Part shown: positions 7,766 to 14,724 of the stretch, piece by piece
Layout of the letters: the number at the start of each line of letters is the position of its first letter
Position numbering within the stretch: the stretch's first letter is position 1
Assembly (NCBI GenBank): GCA_031266635.1
Contig: JAISAN010000001.1
Coordinates: forward strand, 1-15,802
DNA: 15,802 nucleotides
Reading direction: 5' to 3'
Source of the DNA: Treponema sp.
GTDB taxonomy: Bacteria > Spirochaetota > Spirochaetia > Treponematales > Breznakiellaceae
Translations under genes and position numbers: made by a program
The notes under the pieces: model-generated
Databases searched by the model: none
Seen by the model: the letters and a program-made list of their open reading frames with translations, nothing else
Told to the model about the DNA's origin: nothing

Positions 7766-7824
7766 AAAAAAGTGGGAATATTCAGACCGAAAGTCTGCGC
7801 GCAGTGGAATGTCTTGGGCACACC

Positions 7825-7855
7825 ACACCCTGGGCAGGCTGCCAGCCCAGGGTGT
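7825..7855. terminator. GC-rich hairpin after the helicase gene
   Basis: ACACCCTGGGC (7825-7835) pairs exactly with GCCCAGGGTGT (7845-7855) around a 9-base loop. It lies 37 bp beyond the helicase stop and could end that minus-strand transcript, but no T-run follows on either strand. It may instead protect the 3' end or belong to the repeat cluster. Confidence 0.4.
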
Positions 7856-7891
7856 CCGACAAAAGGCGCAGTCAGGCTGCCGGCGGGGGCC

Positions 7892-9820
7892 TTAATGGGC
7901 GGGGCGGATAACCGGGTCTTTGGGATCGTTCCGGGCGAAGGCACAGGCACGGCGGGCGGCGTCGGCGGGCAGGGTCGCAAAAGAGCAGTAGTCTTTCATT
8001 TCAATTTCGTCCACCATGCGGCTCGGCACACCCCCGGCGCGGGTGAGGAATTCCGCCACATCGCGGGCATTGGCCCCATGGCGGCGGCCCAGGCCCACAT
8101 AGACCCGGGAAAGATCCCGGTTCTCGCCGCTGTCAAAGGCCGCCGTCCGGCTCCGCCCCCGGACTCCGCCGCGGCTTGCAACATGGCCGCGGCCTGCTCC
8201 GGCCCGGGCGGGCCCGTTCCGGTATGCGGTGCGGCCAGGGCGGAGGCGGTCCTTCCGGGCCTCGTAAAAATCTTCCTCGGAAAATTCCGTTACCGCGCTG
8301 TAGCGGGAGGGATCCAGCAGTTCCCCGTAGGCCAGAGTAACCAGGGCCTCCACCGCCCGTTCCGCGCCGATCCGTTCCACCAACTGGCGGCAGACCTTGG
8401 CCAGGAAGGGGGAGGCTACCGCGGAATCAAGGCCGCCGCTTTCCGGGAAGGGCGCCGCCGGGATCGCCGGGGCCTCCCCTTCGAGAGGCTGCCCCGCAGC
8501 CGCCGCCGCAACGGGATCAGGCGGCGCGGAAAAATCCACCGGCGGCGTAACGGGATCAGGCGGCGCAGAAAAATCCGCCGCGGCAGCAGCGTCCTGGGGT
8601 AACGCGGCGGCTTCGTCTTCGGGAAGGACGGCGCTGACGGCGGCCACAATCCGGGAGCGGACCGCCTTCATCACCGACTTCACCGAAGGAACCTTCATCC
8701 AGGTGATGCCGCTACCCAGGGTTCGCTCCATGCTCCGGGAAAGCTGGGCGATGCGGCCCCGTTCCGCGGGAAGGGCCAGGCTGATGGCCCGGCCCCGGCG
8801 GCCCGCCCTTCCGGTCCGGCCTATCCGGTGGATGTACGTTTCCCGGTCGTTGGGAAGATCCCAGTTGATCACATGGCTTAACCGTTCAATATCGAGCCCC
8901 CTGGCCGCCACATCGGTGGCAATCAGGATGGTGGTTTGCCGGGCCCGGAAGCGGCGGAGGGTCCGTTCTCTGGCCTCCTGGTTCAGGTCGCCGTGGATCG
9001 CTTCCGCGGGGTAGCCGCCCTCTACCAGGCGGCGGGCCAGTTCATCGGCTCCCACTTTGGTAGCGCAGAAAACAAGGCCGTAAAAATCCTCGGCGCCGTC
9101 GATGAGCCGCCGCAGGGCCTCCAGCCGGTCCTCTCGTTTGAGGATTAGGTAACACTGATCCACCGCGGGCTTTTCGTCCTCCGGCGCGGCGTCCTCCAGA
9201 ATTTCCACCTCGCCAATGTATTCCCGGATCACCCGGAGGATGGTTTCCGGCATGGTGGCGGAAAAAAGAGCCACCCGGCGTTCCGGCTTTACCGCGGCGA
9301 GAATCTTTTCCACGTCTTCAAAAAAACCCATGTCCAGCATCTCGTCCGCTTCGTCCAGGATAAACCAGTCCAGGGCGGAAAGATCCAGGGCCTTCCGTTC
9401 CATCAAGTCCATCACCCGGCCCGGAGTCCCCACGGCGATTTCCGTTCCCCGCTTAAGGTCGAGGATCTGGTTTCTGATGGATGCGCCGCCGTAGACCGCC
9501 GTGATCCGGGGCCAGGGGCCGGAAACCAGAGATGCGATTTCCCTGGCCACCTGGAGAGCAAGTTCCCGGGTGGGGGTGAGGATCAAGGCCCGGGGCGCGT
9601 GCCCCCCCTGGGTGATCTTTTCAACCAGCGGTATGCCGAAGGCGGCGGTTTTTCCCGTGCCGGTCCGGGCTTTAACAATGAGATGCCCCGAATCCGCGAG
9701 CAGCCGGGGCAGGGCAATGGCTTGAATGGAACTGGGGCTGCTAAAACCCTTGCGGGCCAGAGCCCCCAGCATAGCTTCGGACAGGCCGAAGGAAGAGAAC
9801 GGTAGGTCGTTGGTCGTCAT
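7892..9820 (-). CDS. DEAD-box ATP-dependent RNA helicase with DbpA-like RNA-binding domain
   Basis: A 642-residue DeaD/DbpA-type RNA helicase, which remodels structured RNA and typically serves ribosome assembly or cold adaptation. Motifs: Q motif with Phe11 and Gln33, motif I ARTGTGKT (51-58), Ia PTRELALQ (83-90), Ib TPGR (132-135), II DEAD (156-159), III SAT (187-189), V ATDVAARGLD (301-310) and VI YIHRIGRTGRAGR (329-341). A long linker rich in Ala, Pro and Asp holds a tandem 13-residue repeat (DFSAPPDPV), and an Arg/Gly-rich stretch (about 535-560) precedes a C-terminal domain starting RVYVGLGRRHGANARDVAEF that resembles the DbpA/CsdA RNA-binding fold. The frame runs to an upstream ATG (9901), but ATG 9820 has AAGGA four bases before it and fits the promoter at 9840-9868. 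Whether it recognises 23S rRNA as DbpA does cannot be told. Confidence 0.92.
   Translation of the reverse strand: MTTNDLPFSSFGLSEAMLGALARKGFSSPSSIQAIALPRLLADSGHLIVKARTGTGKTAAFGIPLVEKITQGGHAPRALILTPTRELALQVAREIASLVSGPWPRITAVYGGASIRNQILDLKRGTEIAVGTPGRVMDLMERKALDLSALDWFILDEADEMLDMGFFEDVEKILAAVKPERRVALFSATMPETILRVIREYIGEVEILEDAAPEDEKPAVDQCYLILKREDRLEALRRLIDGAEDFYGLVFCATKVGADELARRLVEGGYPAEAIHGDLNQEARERTLRRFRARQTTILIATDVAARGLDIERLSHVINWDLPNDRETYIHRIGRTGRAGRRGRAISLALPAERGRIAQLSRSMERTLGSGITWMKVPSVKSVMKAVRSRIVAAVSAVLPEDEAAALPQDAAAAADFSAPPDPVTPPVDFSAPPDPVAAAAAGQPLEGEAPAIPAAPFPESGGLDSAVASPFLAKVCRQLVERIGAERAVEALVTLAYGELLDPSRYSAVTEFSEEDFYEARKDRLRPGRTAYRNGPARAGAGRGHVASRGGVRGRSRTAAFDSGENRDLSRVYVGLGRRHGANARDVAEFLTRAGGVPSRMVDEIEMKDYCSFATLPADAARRACAFARNDPKDPVIRPAH
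8511..8576. repeat. Tandem 39-bp repeat inside the helicase linker
   Basis: A 27-bp segment at 8511-8537 recurs at 8550-8576 with one mismatch, a period of 39 bp or 13 codons. It encodes two copies of DFSAPPDPV in the disordered linker. The frame is kept, so this is in-frame expansion with likely variable copy number. Confidence 0.75.
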
Positions 9821-9839
9821 AAATTCCTTACTTGTGAAC

Positions 9840-9868
9840 AGCATAAAGTCCGGGGGAATAATTGTCAA
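9840..9868 (-). promoter_or_regulatory. Probable promoter of the helicase gene
   Basis: On the minus strand TTGACA (9868-9863) is followed after exactly 17 bp by TATGCT (9845-9840), four of six matches to TATAAT. Transcription would start near 9833, leaving a 5' leader of about 13 bases with AAGGA just before ATG 9820. Confidence 0.6.
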
Positions 9869-9910
9869 GGAACCACAGGATTGACAACGAAGGGAAAACA
9901 AGGGTAATCT
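9862..9910 (+). promoter_or_regulatory. Inverted TTGACAA pair and weak plus-strand promoter
   Basis: TTGTCAA (9862-9868) and TTGACAA (9881-9887) form a 7-bp inverted repeat 12 bp apart, giving divergent -35 boxes. On plus, TTGACA (9881-9886) has only a poor TAATCT (9905-9910) 18 bp downstream, so the plus promoter is uncertain. The arrangement could couple the helicase and the DUF4234 gene. Confidence 0.35.
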
Positions 9911-9997
9911 GGGTTAGTTTCATCGAACCGGCGGTACGCGTCAGCCGGGTTTTGAAACAACTTCCGCGTATCAAAATCTTTATTAAGGAGTAAAAAC

Positions 9998-10396
9998 GTG
10001 ATTAAACAGCGAAGCTTGGTGCTTTACATCCTGTTTTCCATCATTACCTTTGGCATTTACAACCTGTACTGGATTTACAAGCTGGCAAAAGACGTAAACG
10101 TCATATGCAAAGAGGACGGCAAAAAAACCGGCGGTCTCTTGATGTATCTCTTTGTAGGTCTCATAACTCTGGGGATTTACGTCTGGATCTGGTTTTTTAT
10201 GCTGGGTGACCGCCTGCAGGACAATGCGCCCCGTTACGGGCTTAACTTCAAGGAAAGCGGAGGGACCGTGCTTTTATGGGCCCTTCTGGGTTCTTTCATC
10301 ATCGTGGGCCCCTTTATTGCGCTGCACATCATTATCAAAAACACCAACGCCCTGGCTGAGGAATACAACAAGAAAGACCCGTCCGGGAACCCCTAA
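9998..10396 (+). CDS. Small membrane protein, DUF4234-like
   Basis: A 132-residue protein with three hydrophobic segments (about residues 6-28, 43-68 and 86-112) and a short charged tail. The sequence ITFGIYNLYWIYKLAKDVN, with a second related stretch ITLGIYVWIWFFMLGDRL, is typical of the DUF4234 family of bacterial inner-membrane proteins, whose function is not known. The two stretches look like an internal duplication (ITxGIY followed by aromatic residues). The GTG start has AAGGAG eight bases upstream. It stands alone between divergent and downstream hairpin-rich spacers, with no partner suggested by context. Confidence 0.8.
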   Translation: MIKQRSLVLYILFSIITFGIYNLYWIYKLAKDVNVICKEDGKKTGGLLMYLFVGLITLGIYVWIWFFMLGDRLQDNAPRYGLNFKESGGTVLLWALLGSFIIVGPFIALHIIIKNTNALAEEYNKKDPSGNP

Positions 10397-10431
10397 AAAC
10401 CGGGCGCCGGGCCTTTGGCCCCGTTTCTCCG

Positions 10432-10473
10432 GGGAAATCTCTGAAAATCCAGCCGGGTTTTCAGAGATTTCCC
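10432..10473. repeat. 19-bp hairpin after the DUF4234 gene (repeat family A)
   Basis: GGGAAATCTCTGAAAATCC (10432-10450) pairs with 10455-10473 around AGCC, with a single T-G wobble. It lies 36 bp after the DUF4234 stop and shares the core CTCTGAAAA with 10549-10578 and CTCTAAAAA with 7450-7487. No U-tract follows directly. A small GGGCC/GGCCC hairpin (10409-10421) precedes it. Confidence 0.65.
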
Positions 10474-10476
10474 GTT

Positions 10477-10500
10477 GGGCTGCCCGGAGCCCGCCTTTTT
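10477..10500 (+). terminator. Possible intrinsic terminator of the DUF4234 gene
   Basis: GGGCT (10477-10481) and AGCCC (10488-10492) form a short GC stem, followed by GCC and five T, then further T-rich sequence (CTTGCCTTTTT). The stem is only five base pairs, so support is modest. Confidence 0.4.
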
Positions 10501-10548
10501 CTTGCCTTTTTCCCGTTTTTTTGCGATATTTATAGAAAGCATTAAGGG

Positions 10549-10578
10549 AACCTCTGAAAACTTCAGTTTTCAGAGGTT
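10549..10578. repeat. Perfect 14-bp hairpin upstream of lon (repeat family A)
   Basis: AACCTCTGAAAACT (10549-10562) and AGTTTTCAGAGGTT (10565-10578) are exact reverse complements around TC, preceded by GGG. It closely resembles the hairpin at 7450-7487 in arm sequence, symmetry and two-base centre. It lies about 70 bp before the putative lon start of transcription, and no T-run follows. Confidence 0.65.
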
Positions 10579-10592
10579 GGTTGATTTCTCCA

Positions 10593-10632
10593 GGCTGTTT
10601 TTGAAACAGCCCCGATTGTTTTAAAAACAGCC
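10593..10632. promoter_or_regulatory. Three copies of the octamer AAACAGCC upstream of lon
   Basis: AAACAGCC occurs at 10604-10611 and 10625-10632, exactly 21 bp apart, and inverted as GGCTGTTT at 10593-10600. GGCTGTTTTT (10593-10602) can pair with the near copy (8 bp, 3-base loop) or the far copy (10 bp). The copies surround a putative -35 box, so they may be binding sites for a regulator of lon. Confidence 0.45.
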
Positions 10633-10644
10633 GGTTTTTATACG
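10616..10644 (+). promoter_or_regulatory. Putative lon promoter
   Basis: TTGTTT (10616-10621) and TATACG (10639-10644) are 17 bp apart, with three and four matches to consensus. Transcription would start near 10651, leaving about 24 bases before the lon ATG. The weak boxes would fit a promoter that needs an activator or another sigma factor. Confidence 0.35.
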
Positions 10645-10674
10645 ACATATCATCAACGCAAAAAGGCGGACTCT

Positions 10675-13056
10675 ATGTCAGAACAAAGCATGGTGCCTAT
10701 TGATCAGTTGCTCCCGAACAAGCTGCCCATGGTGGCCCTCATGGGCCGTCCCATTTTTCCGGGGATTTTCACCCCGATCATGATTGGGAACCCTATGGAC
10801 GTGAAGGTGATTGACGACGCGGTGGCGGGGGACGCGCTTATTGGCCTGGTAATGTTGGCCAACGAAACCGAAACTCCGGTCATCGGGGACTTATACAAGG
10901 TGGGAACCGCCGCCAAGATCGTCAAGAAGATCAACCTGCCCGACGGGGGGGTGAATATTTTTATCTCTACCCTGAAGCGGTTCCGGATTAAAAAGACCCT
11001 TCACGCCTCCAACCCCATTGTGGCGGCAGTGGAGTACCTGGAGGACGAGGAGGATGGCACCAGCGAGGTGAAGGCCCTGACCCGGGCCCTGATTAGTGAA
11101 ATGAAGCAGATCTCCGAAAACAACCCCCTTTTTTCCGAGGAGATGCGGCTCAACATGATCAACATCGATCATCCCGGCAAGATCGCCGACTTTATCGCCA
11201 GCATCCTCAATATCGACAAGGCGGAGCAGCAGAAAATCCTCGAAGTCCTCAACGTCCGCAAGCGGATGGAACAGGTGCTGGTCTTTATCAAAAAGGAACA
11301 GGAACTTTTGCGGATTCAGAAAAAAATTCAAAAAGAGATTAATGAAAAAATCGAAAAATCCCAGCGGGATTATTTTTTGAAGGAAGAACTCAAGGCTATC
11401 AAAACCGAGCTGGGGATGACCACCGACGCGAAAAGTTCCGACTACCAGCGCTTTAAGGAAAAATTCGATGCCTTTAAGTTTGAGGGGGAGCTTAAGGAAA
11501 CGGTGGAGCAGGAACTGGAAAAGTTCAACCTGATGGAACCGAATTCCGCGGAATTTGTGGTAACGCGGAATTATCTTGACGTGATTGTAAGCCTGCCCTG
11601 GAACGAACCTGAGCCGGAAAAATTTGATCTCAAGCGGGCACAGGAAATTCTGGAGCGGGATCATTACGGCCTTAAGGACGTGAAAAGCCGGATTGTGGAA
11701 TACCTGGCGGTGCGGAAGCTGCGGAAGGATACCAAAGGGTCTATTGTGTGCCTGGTGGGGCCCCCCGGCGTGGGGAAGACCTCGGTGGGCAAGTCCATCG
11801 CCCGGGCCCTGGGAAAGCAGTTCTTCCGGTTTTCCGTGGGGGGTATGCGGGACGAGGCGGAGATCAAGGGCCACCGCCGGACCTACATCGGCGCCATGCC
11901 GGGGAAGATCATTCAGGGACTTAAAATTGTGAAGACCCGGGACCCGGTGTTTATGATCGACGAGATTGACAAGATGGGGGCCAGTTTTCAGGGAGACCCG
12001 GCCAGCGCCCTTCTGGAAGTGCTGGATCCGGAGCAGAACAACAGCTTTCGGGATCATTATCTGGATCTTCCTTTTGACATTTCCCATGTGTTTTTTATCG
12101 TTACCGCCAACACGCTGGATACGATCCCGCCGCCCCTGCTGGACCGGATGGAGATCATTGAGCTGCCGGGCTATATTGACGAGGAGAAACTGGAGATCGC
12201 CAAACGTTACCTTGTTCCCAAAAGCCTGGAAAAAAACGGCCTGAAAAAAAGCCGGGTTCGCTACACAAAAGACAGCCTGCTCCACATTGCCTCAGGCTAC
12301 GCCCGGGAGGCGGGGGTGCGGAACTTTGAGAAAAATCTGGACAAGATACACCGGAAACTGGCCAGACAGATTGTGGAAGCGGAAGAGGCCGCCGGTGAAG
12401 CCGGGAAGGCGGCCCAGGGTGATTCCAAAAAATTCGCCATCGACAAAAAGCTGATTGAAAAACACCTGGGCAAGCCCCTGTTCCCCGAAGGAGATGTTAA
12501 AAAAGCCGACCGGCCCGGAATGTCCGTGGGCCTGGCCTGGACCAGTATGGGGGGCGATACCCTGGTGATCGAGGCCAGTTCCGTTCCCGGCAAAGAAGGA
12601 TTCACCCTCACCGGCAAGATGGGGGACATTATGAAGGAATCCGCAGCTATTGCCATGACCGTGGCCCGGAAGCTCGCGGTGGAACAGTACGGCCTTGAAA
12701 CCGCATGGTTCGAGAAGAACCACATCCACCTCCACATCCCCGAAGGCGCCACCCCCAAGGACGGCCCCTCCGCGGGGATCACTATGGCTACGGCGCTCCT
12801 GTCCCTCCTGCGGGGCAAAATTATTACCGGCCAATTGGTGATGACCGGGGAACTTTCCCTGACCGGTCAGGTTCTGCCCATCGGGGGCCTCAAGGAAAAG
12901 ACCATCGCCGCCCGGCGCAACAAGGCCCGGCATATTATTATCCCCAAACAGAACCTGCGGGACCTGGACGAGATTCCCGACTATGTAAAAAAAGGCGTCG
13001 AGTTCCATCCGGTGGAACGGTTCGATGAGGTGCTGAATCTGGCTTTACCGGATTAG
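10675..13056 (+). CDS. lon: ATP-dependent Lon protease
   Basis: A 793-residue cytoplasmic AAA+ serine protease that degrades misfolded and selected regulatory proteins as a hexamer. Order: LAN substrate-binding domain (about 13-210, LPMVALMGRPIFPGIFTPIM), a charged helical coiled-coil (about 210-270, KKEQELLRIQKKIQKEINEK), AAA+ with Walker A GPPGVGKT (362-369) and Walker B VFMIDEID (Asp429, Glu430), a helical lid, and the C-terminal peptidase with catalytic Ser699 in KDGPSAG and Lys742 in GGLKEK, 43 residues apart as in E. coli Lon. Length and architecture match LonA; there is no membrane insertion as in LonB. A stretch rich in Ala, Glu and Gly near 580-595 (EEAAGEAGKAAQGD) is probably a flexible insert. 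Translation starts at ATG 10675, with AAGG nine bases upstream. It seems to be transcribed alone. Confidence 0.97.
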   Translation: MSEQSMVPIDQLLPNKLPMVALMGRPIFPGIFTPIMIGNPMDVKVIDDAVAGDALIGLVMLANETETPVIGDLYKVGTAAKIVKKINLPDGGVNIFISTLKRFRIKKTLHASNPIVAAVEYLEDEEDGTSEVKALTRALISEMKQISENNPLFSEEMRLNMINIDHPGKIADFIASILNIDKAEQQKILEVLNVRKRMEQVLVFIKKEQELLRIQKKIQKEINEKIEKSQRDYFLKEELKAIKTELGMTTDAKSSDYQRFKEKFDAFKFEGELKETVEQELEKFNLMEPNSAEFVVTRNYLDVIVSLPWNEPEPEKFDLKRAQEILERDHYGLKDVKSRIVEYLAVRKLRKDTKGSIVCLVGPPGVGKTSVGKSIARALGKQFFRFSVGGMRDEAEIKGHRRTYIGAMPGKIIQGLKIVKTRDPVFMIDEIDKMGASFQGDPASALLEVLDPEQNNSFRDHYLDLPFDISHVFFIVTANTLDTIPPPLLDRMEIIELPGYIDEEKLEIAKRYLVPKSLEKNGLKKSRVRYTKDSLLHIASGYAREAGVRNFEKNLDKIHRKLARQIVEAEEAAGEAGKAAQGDSKKFAIDKKLIEKHLGKPLFPEGDVKKADRPGMSVGLAWTSMGGDTLVIEASSVPGKEGFTLTGKMGDIMKESAAIAMTVARKLAVEQYGLETAWFEKNHIHLHIPEGATPKDGPSAGITMATALLSLLRGKIITGQLVMTGELSLTGQVLPIGGLKEKTIAARRNKARHIIIPKQNLRDLDEIPDYVKKGVEFHPVERFDEVLNLALPD

Positions 13057-13071
13057 CGGGAGGAGGCGAAG

Positions 13072-13098
13072 CCGAACCTTCGGTTCGGGGGAGTTTTC
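13072..13098 (+). terminator. Probable lon terminator
   Basis: CCGAACC (13072-13078) pairs with GGTTCGG (13082-13088) around TTC, 15 bp after the lon stop. A broken T-tract (GTTTTCTT) begins five bases later, so it is a plausible but not ideal intrinsic terminator. The next gene is convergent. Confidence 0.5.
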
Positions 13099-13128
13099 TT
13101 ATCTACAGGAATTCGCGGGTTCCGGGCT

Positions 13129-13506
13129 TTAGCTGCCGGATTTTTCCAGTATAAAATACTGATCCGGCACCGGCCCTTCCATCCAGAGCGCGTTGAGCAT
13201 CAAGAACGCGGGCAGTATGAGTATGCCAAACGCGTAACCAATAACAACGGCCACCTGATTGGCCGTTTTGGTTTCCGTCTGCAAATTTCGCTGCACGGGT
13301 TCATAACCCTCTTTCTCGATTATCACCTGGTACTTTTTCCCGGCGCTGTTTTTGACTTTATAGTCGTTTATCGGCGTGGCGCCGATTATTTTCCCGTCCA
13401 GCACAACCTGCGCGCCGGGAACATTGGTGTTGATATTGACCAGCGTAGTTGTCTGGCAGGCCGAAAAAAACGCCGCGATCACCGCGACGCTTATTATTTT
13501 ATTCAT
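13129..13506 (-). CDS. PEGA-like domain lipoprotein with C-terminal membrane segment
   Basis: A 125-residue protein. MNKIISVAVIAAFFSAC is a lipoprotein signal peptide with the lipobox FSAC (Cys17). The next ~60 residues (LVNINTNVPGAQVVLDGKII, GATPI, YQVIIEKEGYEPVQRNL) follow the PEGA pattern: a small beta-sandwich with PxGAxVxLDGxxxGxTP, common in surface proteins of spirochaetes and other bacteria. A second hydrophobic segment (about residues 87-110) is unusual for a lipid-anchored protein and could be a second anchor. Two ATG codons sit side by side; the second (13506) has AGGAGG five bases upstream and is chosen, while the first would be only two bases from it. The upstream gene's TGA shares its last base with this ATG, implying coupled translation. 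Confidence 0.8.
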   Translation of the reverse strand: MNKIISVAVIAAFFSACQTTTLVNINTNVPGAQVVLDGKIIGATPINDYKVKNSAGKKYQVIIEKEGYEPVQRNLQTETKTANQVAVVIGYAFGILILPAFLMLNALWMEGPVPDQYFILEKSGS

Positions 13507-14108
13507 CATAACCTCCTTGTATTTTCCATGGGCTGTATGGATTGAAACATCTCTTCATAGATTTTTAACATTTCGGGATTTACCGTTTCCGTGTCAAGGA
13601 AAAGTTCGATCATAAAATACTGCCGGGGATACCGGTGGTATAAAACCTTGATAATATAGAGGGATTTATCCCCCGGTTCGTATAACAGATTCATTGCAAG
13701 GAACCTGAATTCCCCCTGCACCGCTTCATGCGCCGTAACTGAATCAACACGGTAATACCGCGCCAGATTTTCGCGGTATTCATACATAAGCTTCGCCGGA
13801 TCGTCCTGATCCCTGTCGGGGTTGACCTGATTCATCCGGGAAATAATCATCGTCGCCCCGGAACCGGGGTCAAGAAATTGATAGCAGGGAAAATCGGCAA
13901 ACGGAAGAATGGGAGGAAATTCGGCGGCTAAATCCCGAAGCTCCCGCAGCTGGGCCGGGCTTGCCGCTTCCATGCCGGAGGGAATTTTCATGCCTATTTC
14001 AAGATCGGGAAAGGGGGTAAAATTTTTCCGGGGTTCGGGATCCGGCCTTGTGCAGGCTGAACAGACAAGGAGAAGAACGGAAATGCGCAAAACAAAAAAA
14101 TGTTTCAT
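13506..14108 (-). CDS. Hypothetical lipoprotein
   Basis: A 200-residue protein I do not recognise. MKHFFVLRISVLLLVCSAC is a lipoprotein signal peptide (Cys19), so the protein is exported and lipid-anchored. The mature part starts with a Pro-rich linker (TRPDPEPRKNFTPFPD) and then has an alternating hydrophobic and charged pattern that suggests a compact alpha/beta domain, with ATMIISRMNQVN, EFRFLAMNLLYEPG, KSLYIIKVLYH and QYFMIELFLD as probable strands and EMLKIYEEMFQSIQ as a final helix. That layout loosely recalls small exported domains that fold like PsbP or Mog1, but no motif proves it. It is the middle gene of a trio: 3 bp from the upstream stop and overlapping the downstream start. A joint envelope role is inferred only from this packing. 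Confidence 0.75.
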   Translation of the reverse strand: MKHFFVLRISVLLLVCSACTRPDPEPRKNFTPFPDLEIGMKIPSGMEAASPAQLRELRDLAAEFPPILPFADFPCYQFLDPGSGATMIISRMNQVNPDRDQDDPAKLMYEYRENLARYYRVDSVTAHEAVQGEFRFLAMNLLYEPGDKSLYIIKVLYHRYPRQYFMIELFLDTETVNPEMLKIYEEMFQSIQPMENTRRL

Positions 14109-14111
14109 CGA

Positions 14112-14675
14112 TTAATTTTCCGCATCCAGCCGATCCCGGTTGGCAAGGTTTTCGAGAAATTTGTCCCGGTAGAGTAAAAACCGCTTTGGCGGAGTGTATT
14201 GATACTCCTTTCCGTCAATCAGGGCGTTCAGAGTGATAGAGGCCGAACGGAGAACGGCCAATAGGTCATCACCGTCAAGAATCGAGGTGATGCGGGTCTG
14301 TTGATGTTCAACGTTGTGGAAAAGAAGGCTTATATCGCGGACAGCATAGGGAATCCCGTCAGCCGTGAAATAAAGGACCGACGGCAGAGCCGGGGGGGAT
14401 ATGTCCGTTTTGCCGGCGGCGGTAAATGAGATATTACATACGGCACCGGATCCCGGCTCATGCCGGTAGGTAATGTCGCATATCGCGGAGACGCTGTTCT
14501 TGCCGATCTCCCATTCCATCATGGGGAAAAAATACTGCGTGGCTCCCGATTCGGTGGCAAAGGTTATCAGGGAGGGAGCGGAAGATGTGCAGGCCCCCAG
14601 CAGCAATAAAAGAGCGGCGGCCCGGAGGCTCCATTTTTTAACCCCGGCTTGCGGATTTGTTTGCATCATGATCAT
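14112..14675 (-). CDS. Hypothetical lipoprotein, first gene of the trio
   Basis: A 187-residue protein of unknown family. A basic stretch (KKWSLR), a leucine-rich core (AAALLLLLGAC) and the lipobox LGAC give a lipoprotein signal peptide with Cys29. The mature sequence is beta-rich (TYRHEPGSGAVCNISFTAAG, VLYFTADGIPYAVRDISLLF, TRITSILDGDDLLAVLRS) and ends in a charged helix (KRFLLYRDKFLENLANRDRL). Starts at 14675, 14669 and 14666 are all ATG and in frame; GGGA about seven bases before 14669 makes that one slightly more likely and would shorten the n-region by two residues. It follows the strong terminator at 14683-14714, so it probably has its own promoter or depends on read-through; no clear promoter boxes are visible in the short gap. 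Confidence 0.72.
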   Translation of the reverse strand: MIMMQTNPQAGVKKWSLRAAALLLLLGACTSSAPSLITFATESGATQYFFPMMEWEIGKNSVSAICDITYRHEPGSGAVCNISFTAAGKTDISPPALPSVLYFTADGIPYAVRDISLLFHNVEHQQTRITSILDGDDLLAVLRSASITLNALIDGKEYQYTPPKRFLLYRDKFLENLANRDRLDAEN

Positions 14676-14682
14676 ATCCCGT

Positions 14683-14714
14683 AAAAAGGTATACGGGCCA
14701 TAAACCCGTATACC
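14683..14714 (-). terminator. Intrinsic terminator of the TRL-like lipoprotein unit
   Basis: CCCGTATACC (14705-14714) and GGTATACGGG (14688-14697) form a perfect 10-bp stem with a 7-base loop. Read on the minus strand the stem is followed at once by TTTTTAC. It begins 11 bp after the stop of the last TRL-like gene, which is the ideal place. Confidence 0.85.
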
Positions 14715-14724
14715 GGCAGTTCAA

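Noticed and set aside
7514..7828. 104-codon minus-strand open frame between trpB2 and the helicase gene
   Set aside because: It runs across several perfect inverted repeats and has no good ribosome site, so I treat it as repeat DNA read by chance.
7772..8602. 276-codon plus-strand open frame with many Gly, Ala and Arg codons
   Set aside because: It is antisense to the 3' part of the helicase gene, whose domain motifs are unmistakable; GC-rich coding DNA often leaves such open frames.
9821..9901. 27-residue N-terminal extension of the helicase
   Set aside because: The promoter at 9840-9868 lies inside it, and ATG 9820 has a clear AAGGA ribosome site.
10274..10648. 124-codon minus-strand open frame upstream of lon
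   Set aside because: It crosses family A hairpins and the end of the DUF4234 gene. Its LKTEVFRGSL resembles LKTSVFRGSL in another frame at 7314-7613 only because both translate the same hairpin repeat.
10891..12285. 464-codon minus-strand open frame inside lon
   Set aside because: It is a shadow of lon, which has all Lon motifs and the expected length; the antisense product is low-complexity and matches nothing I know.
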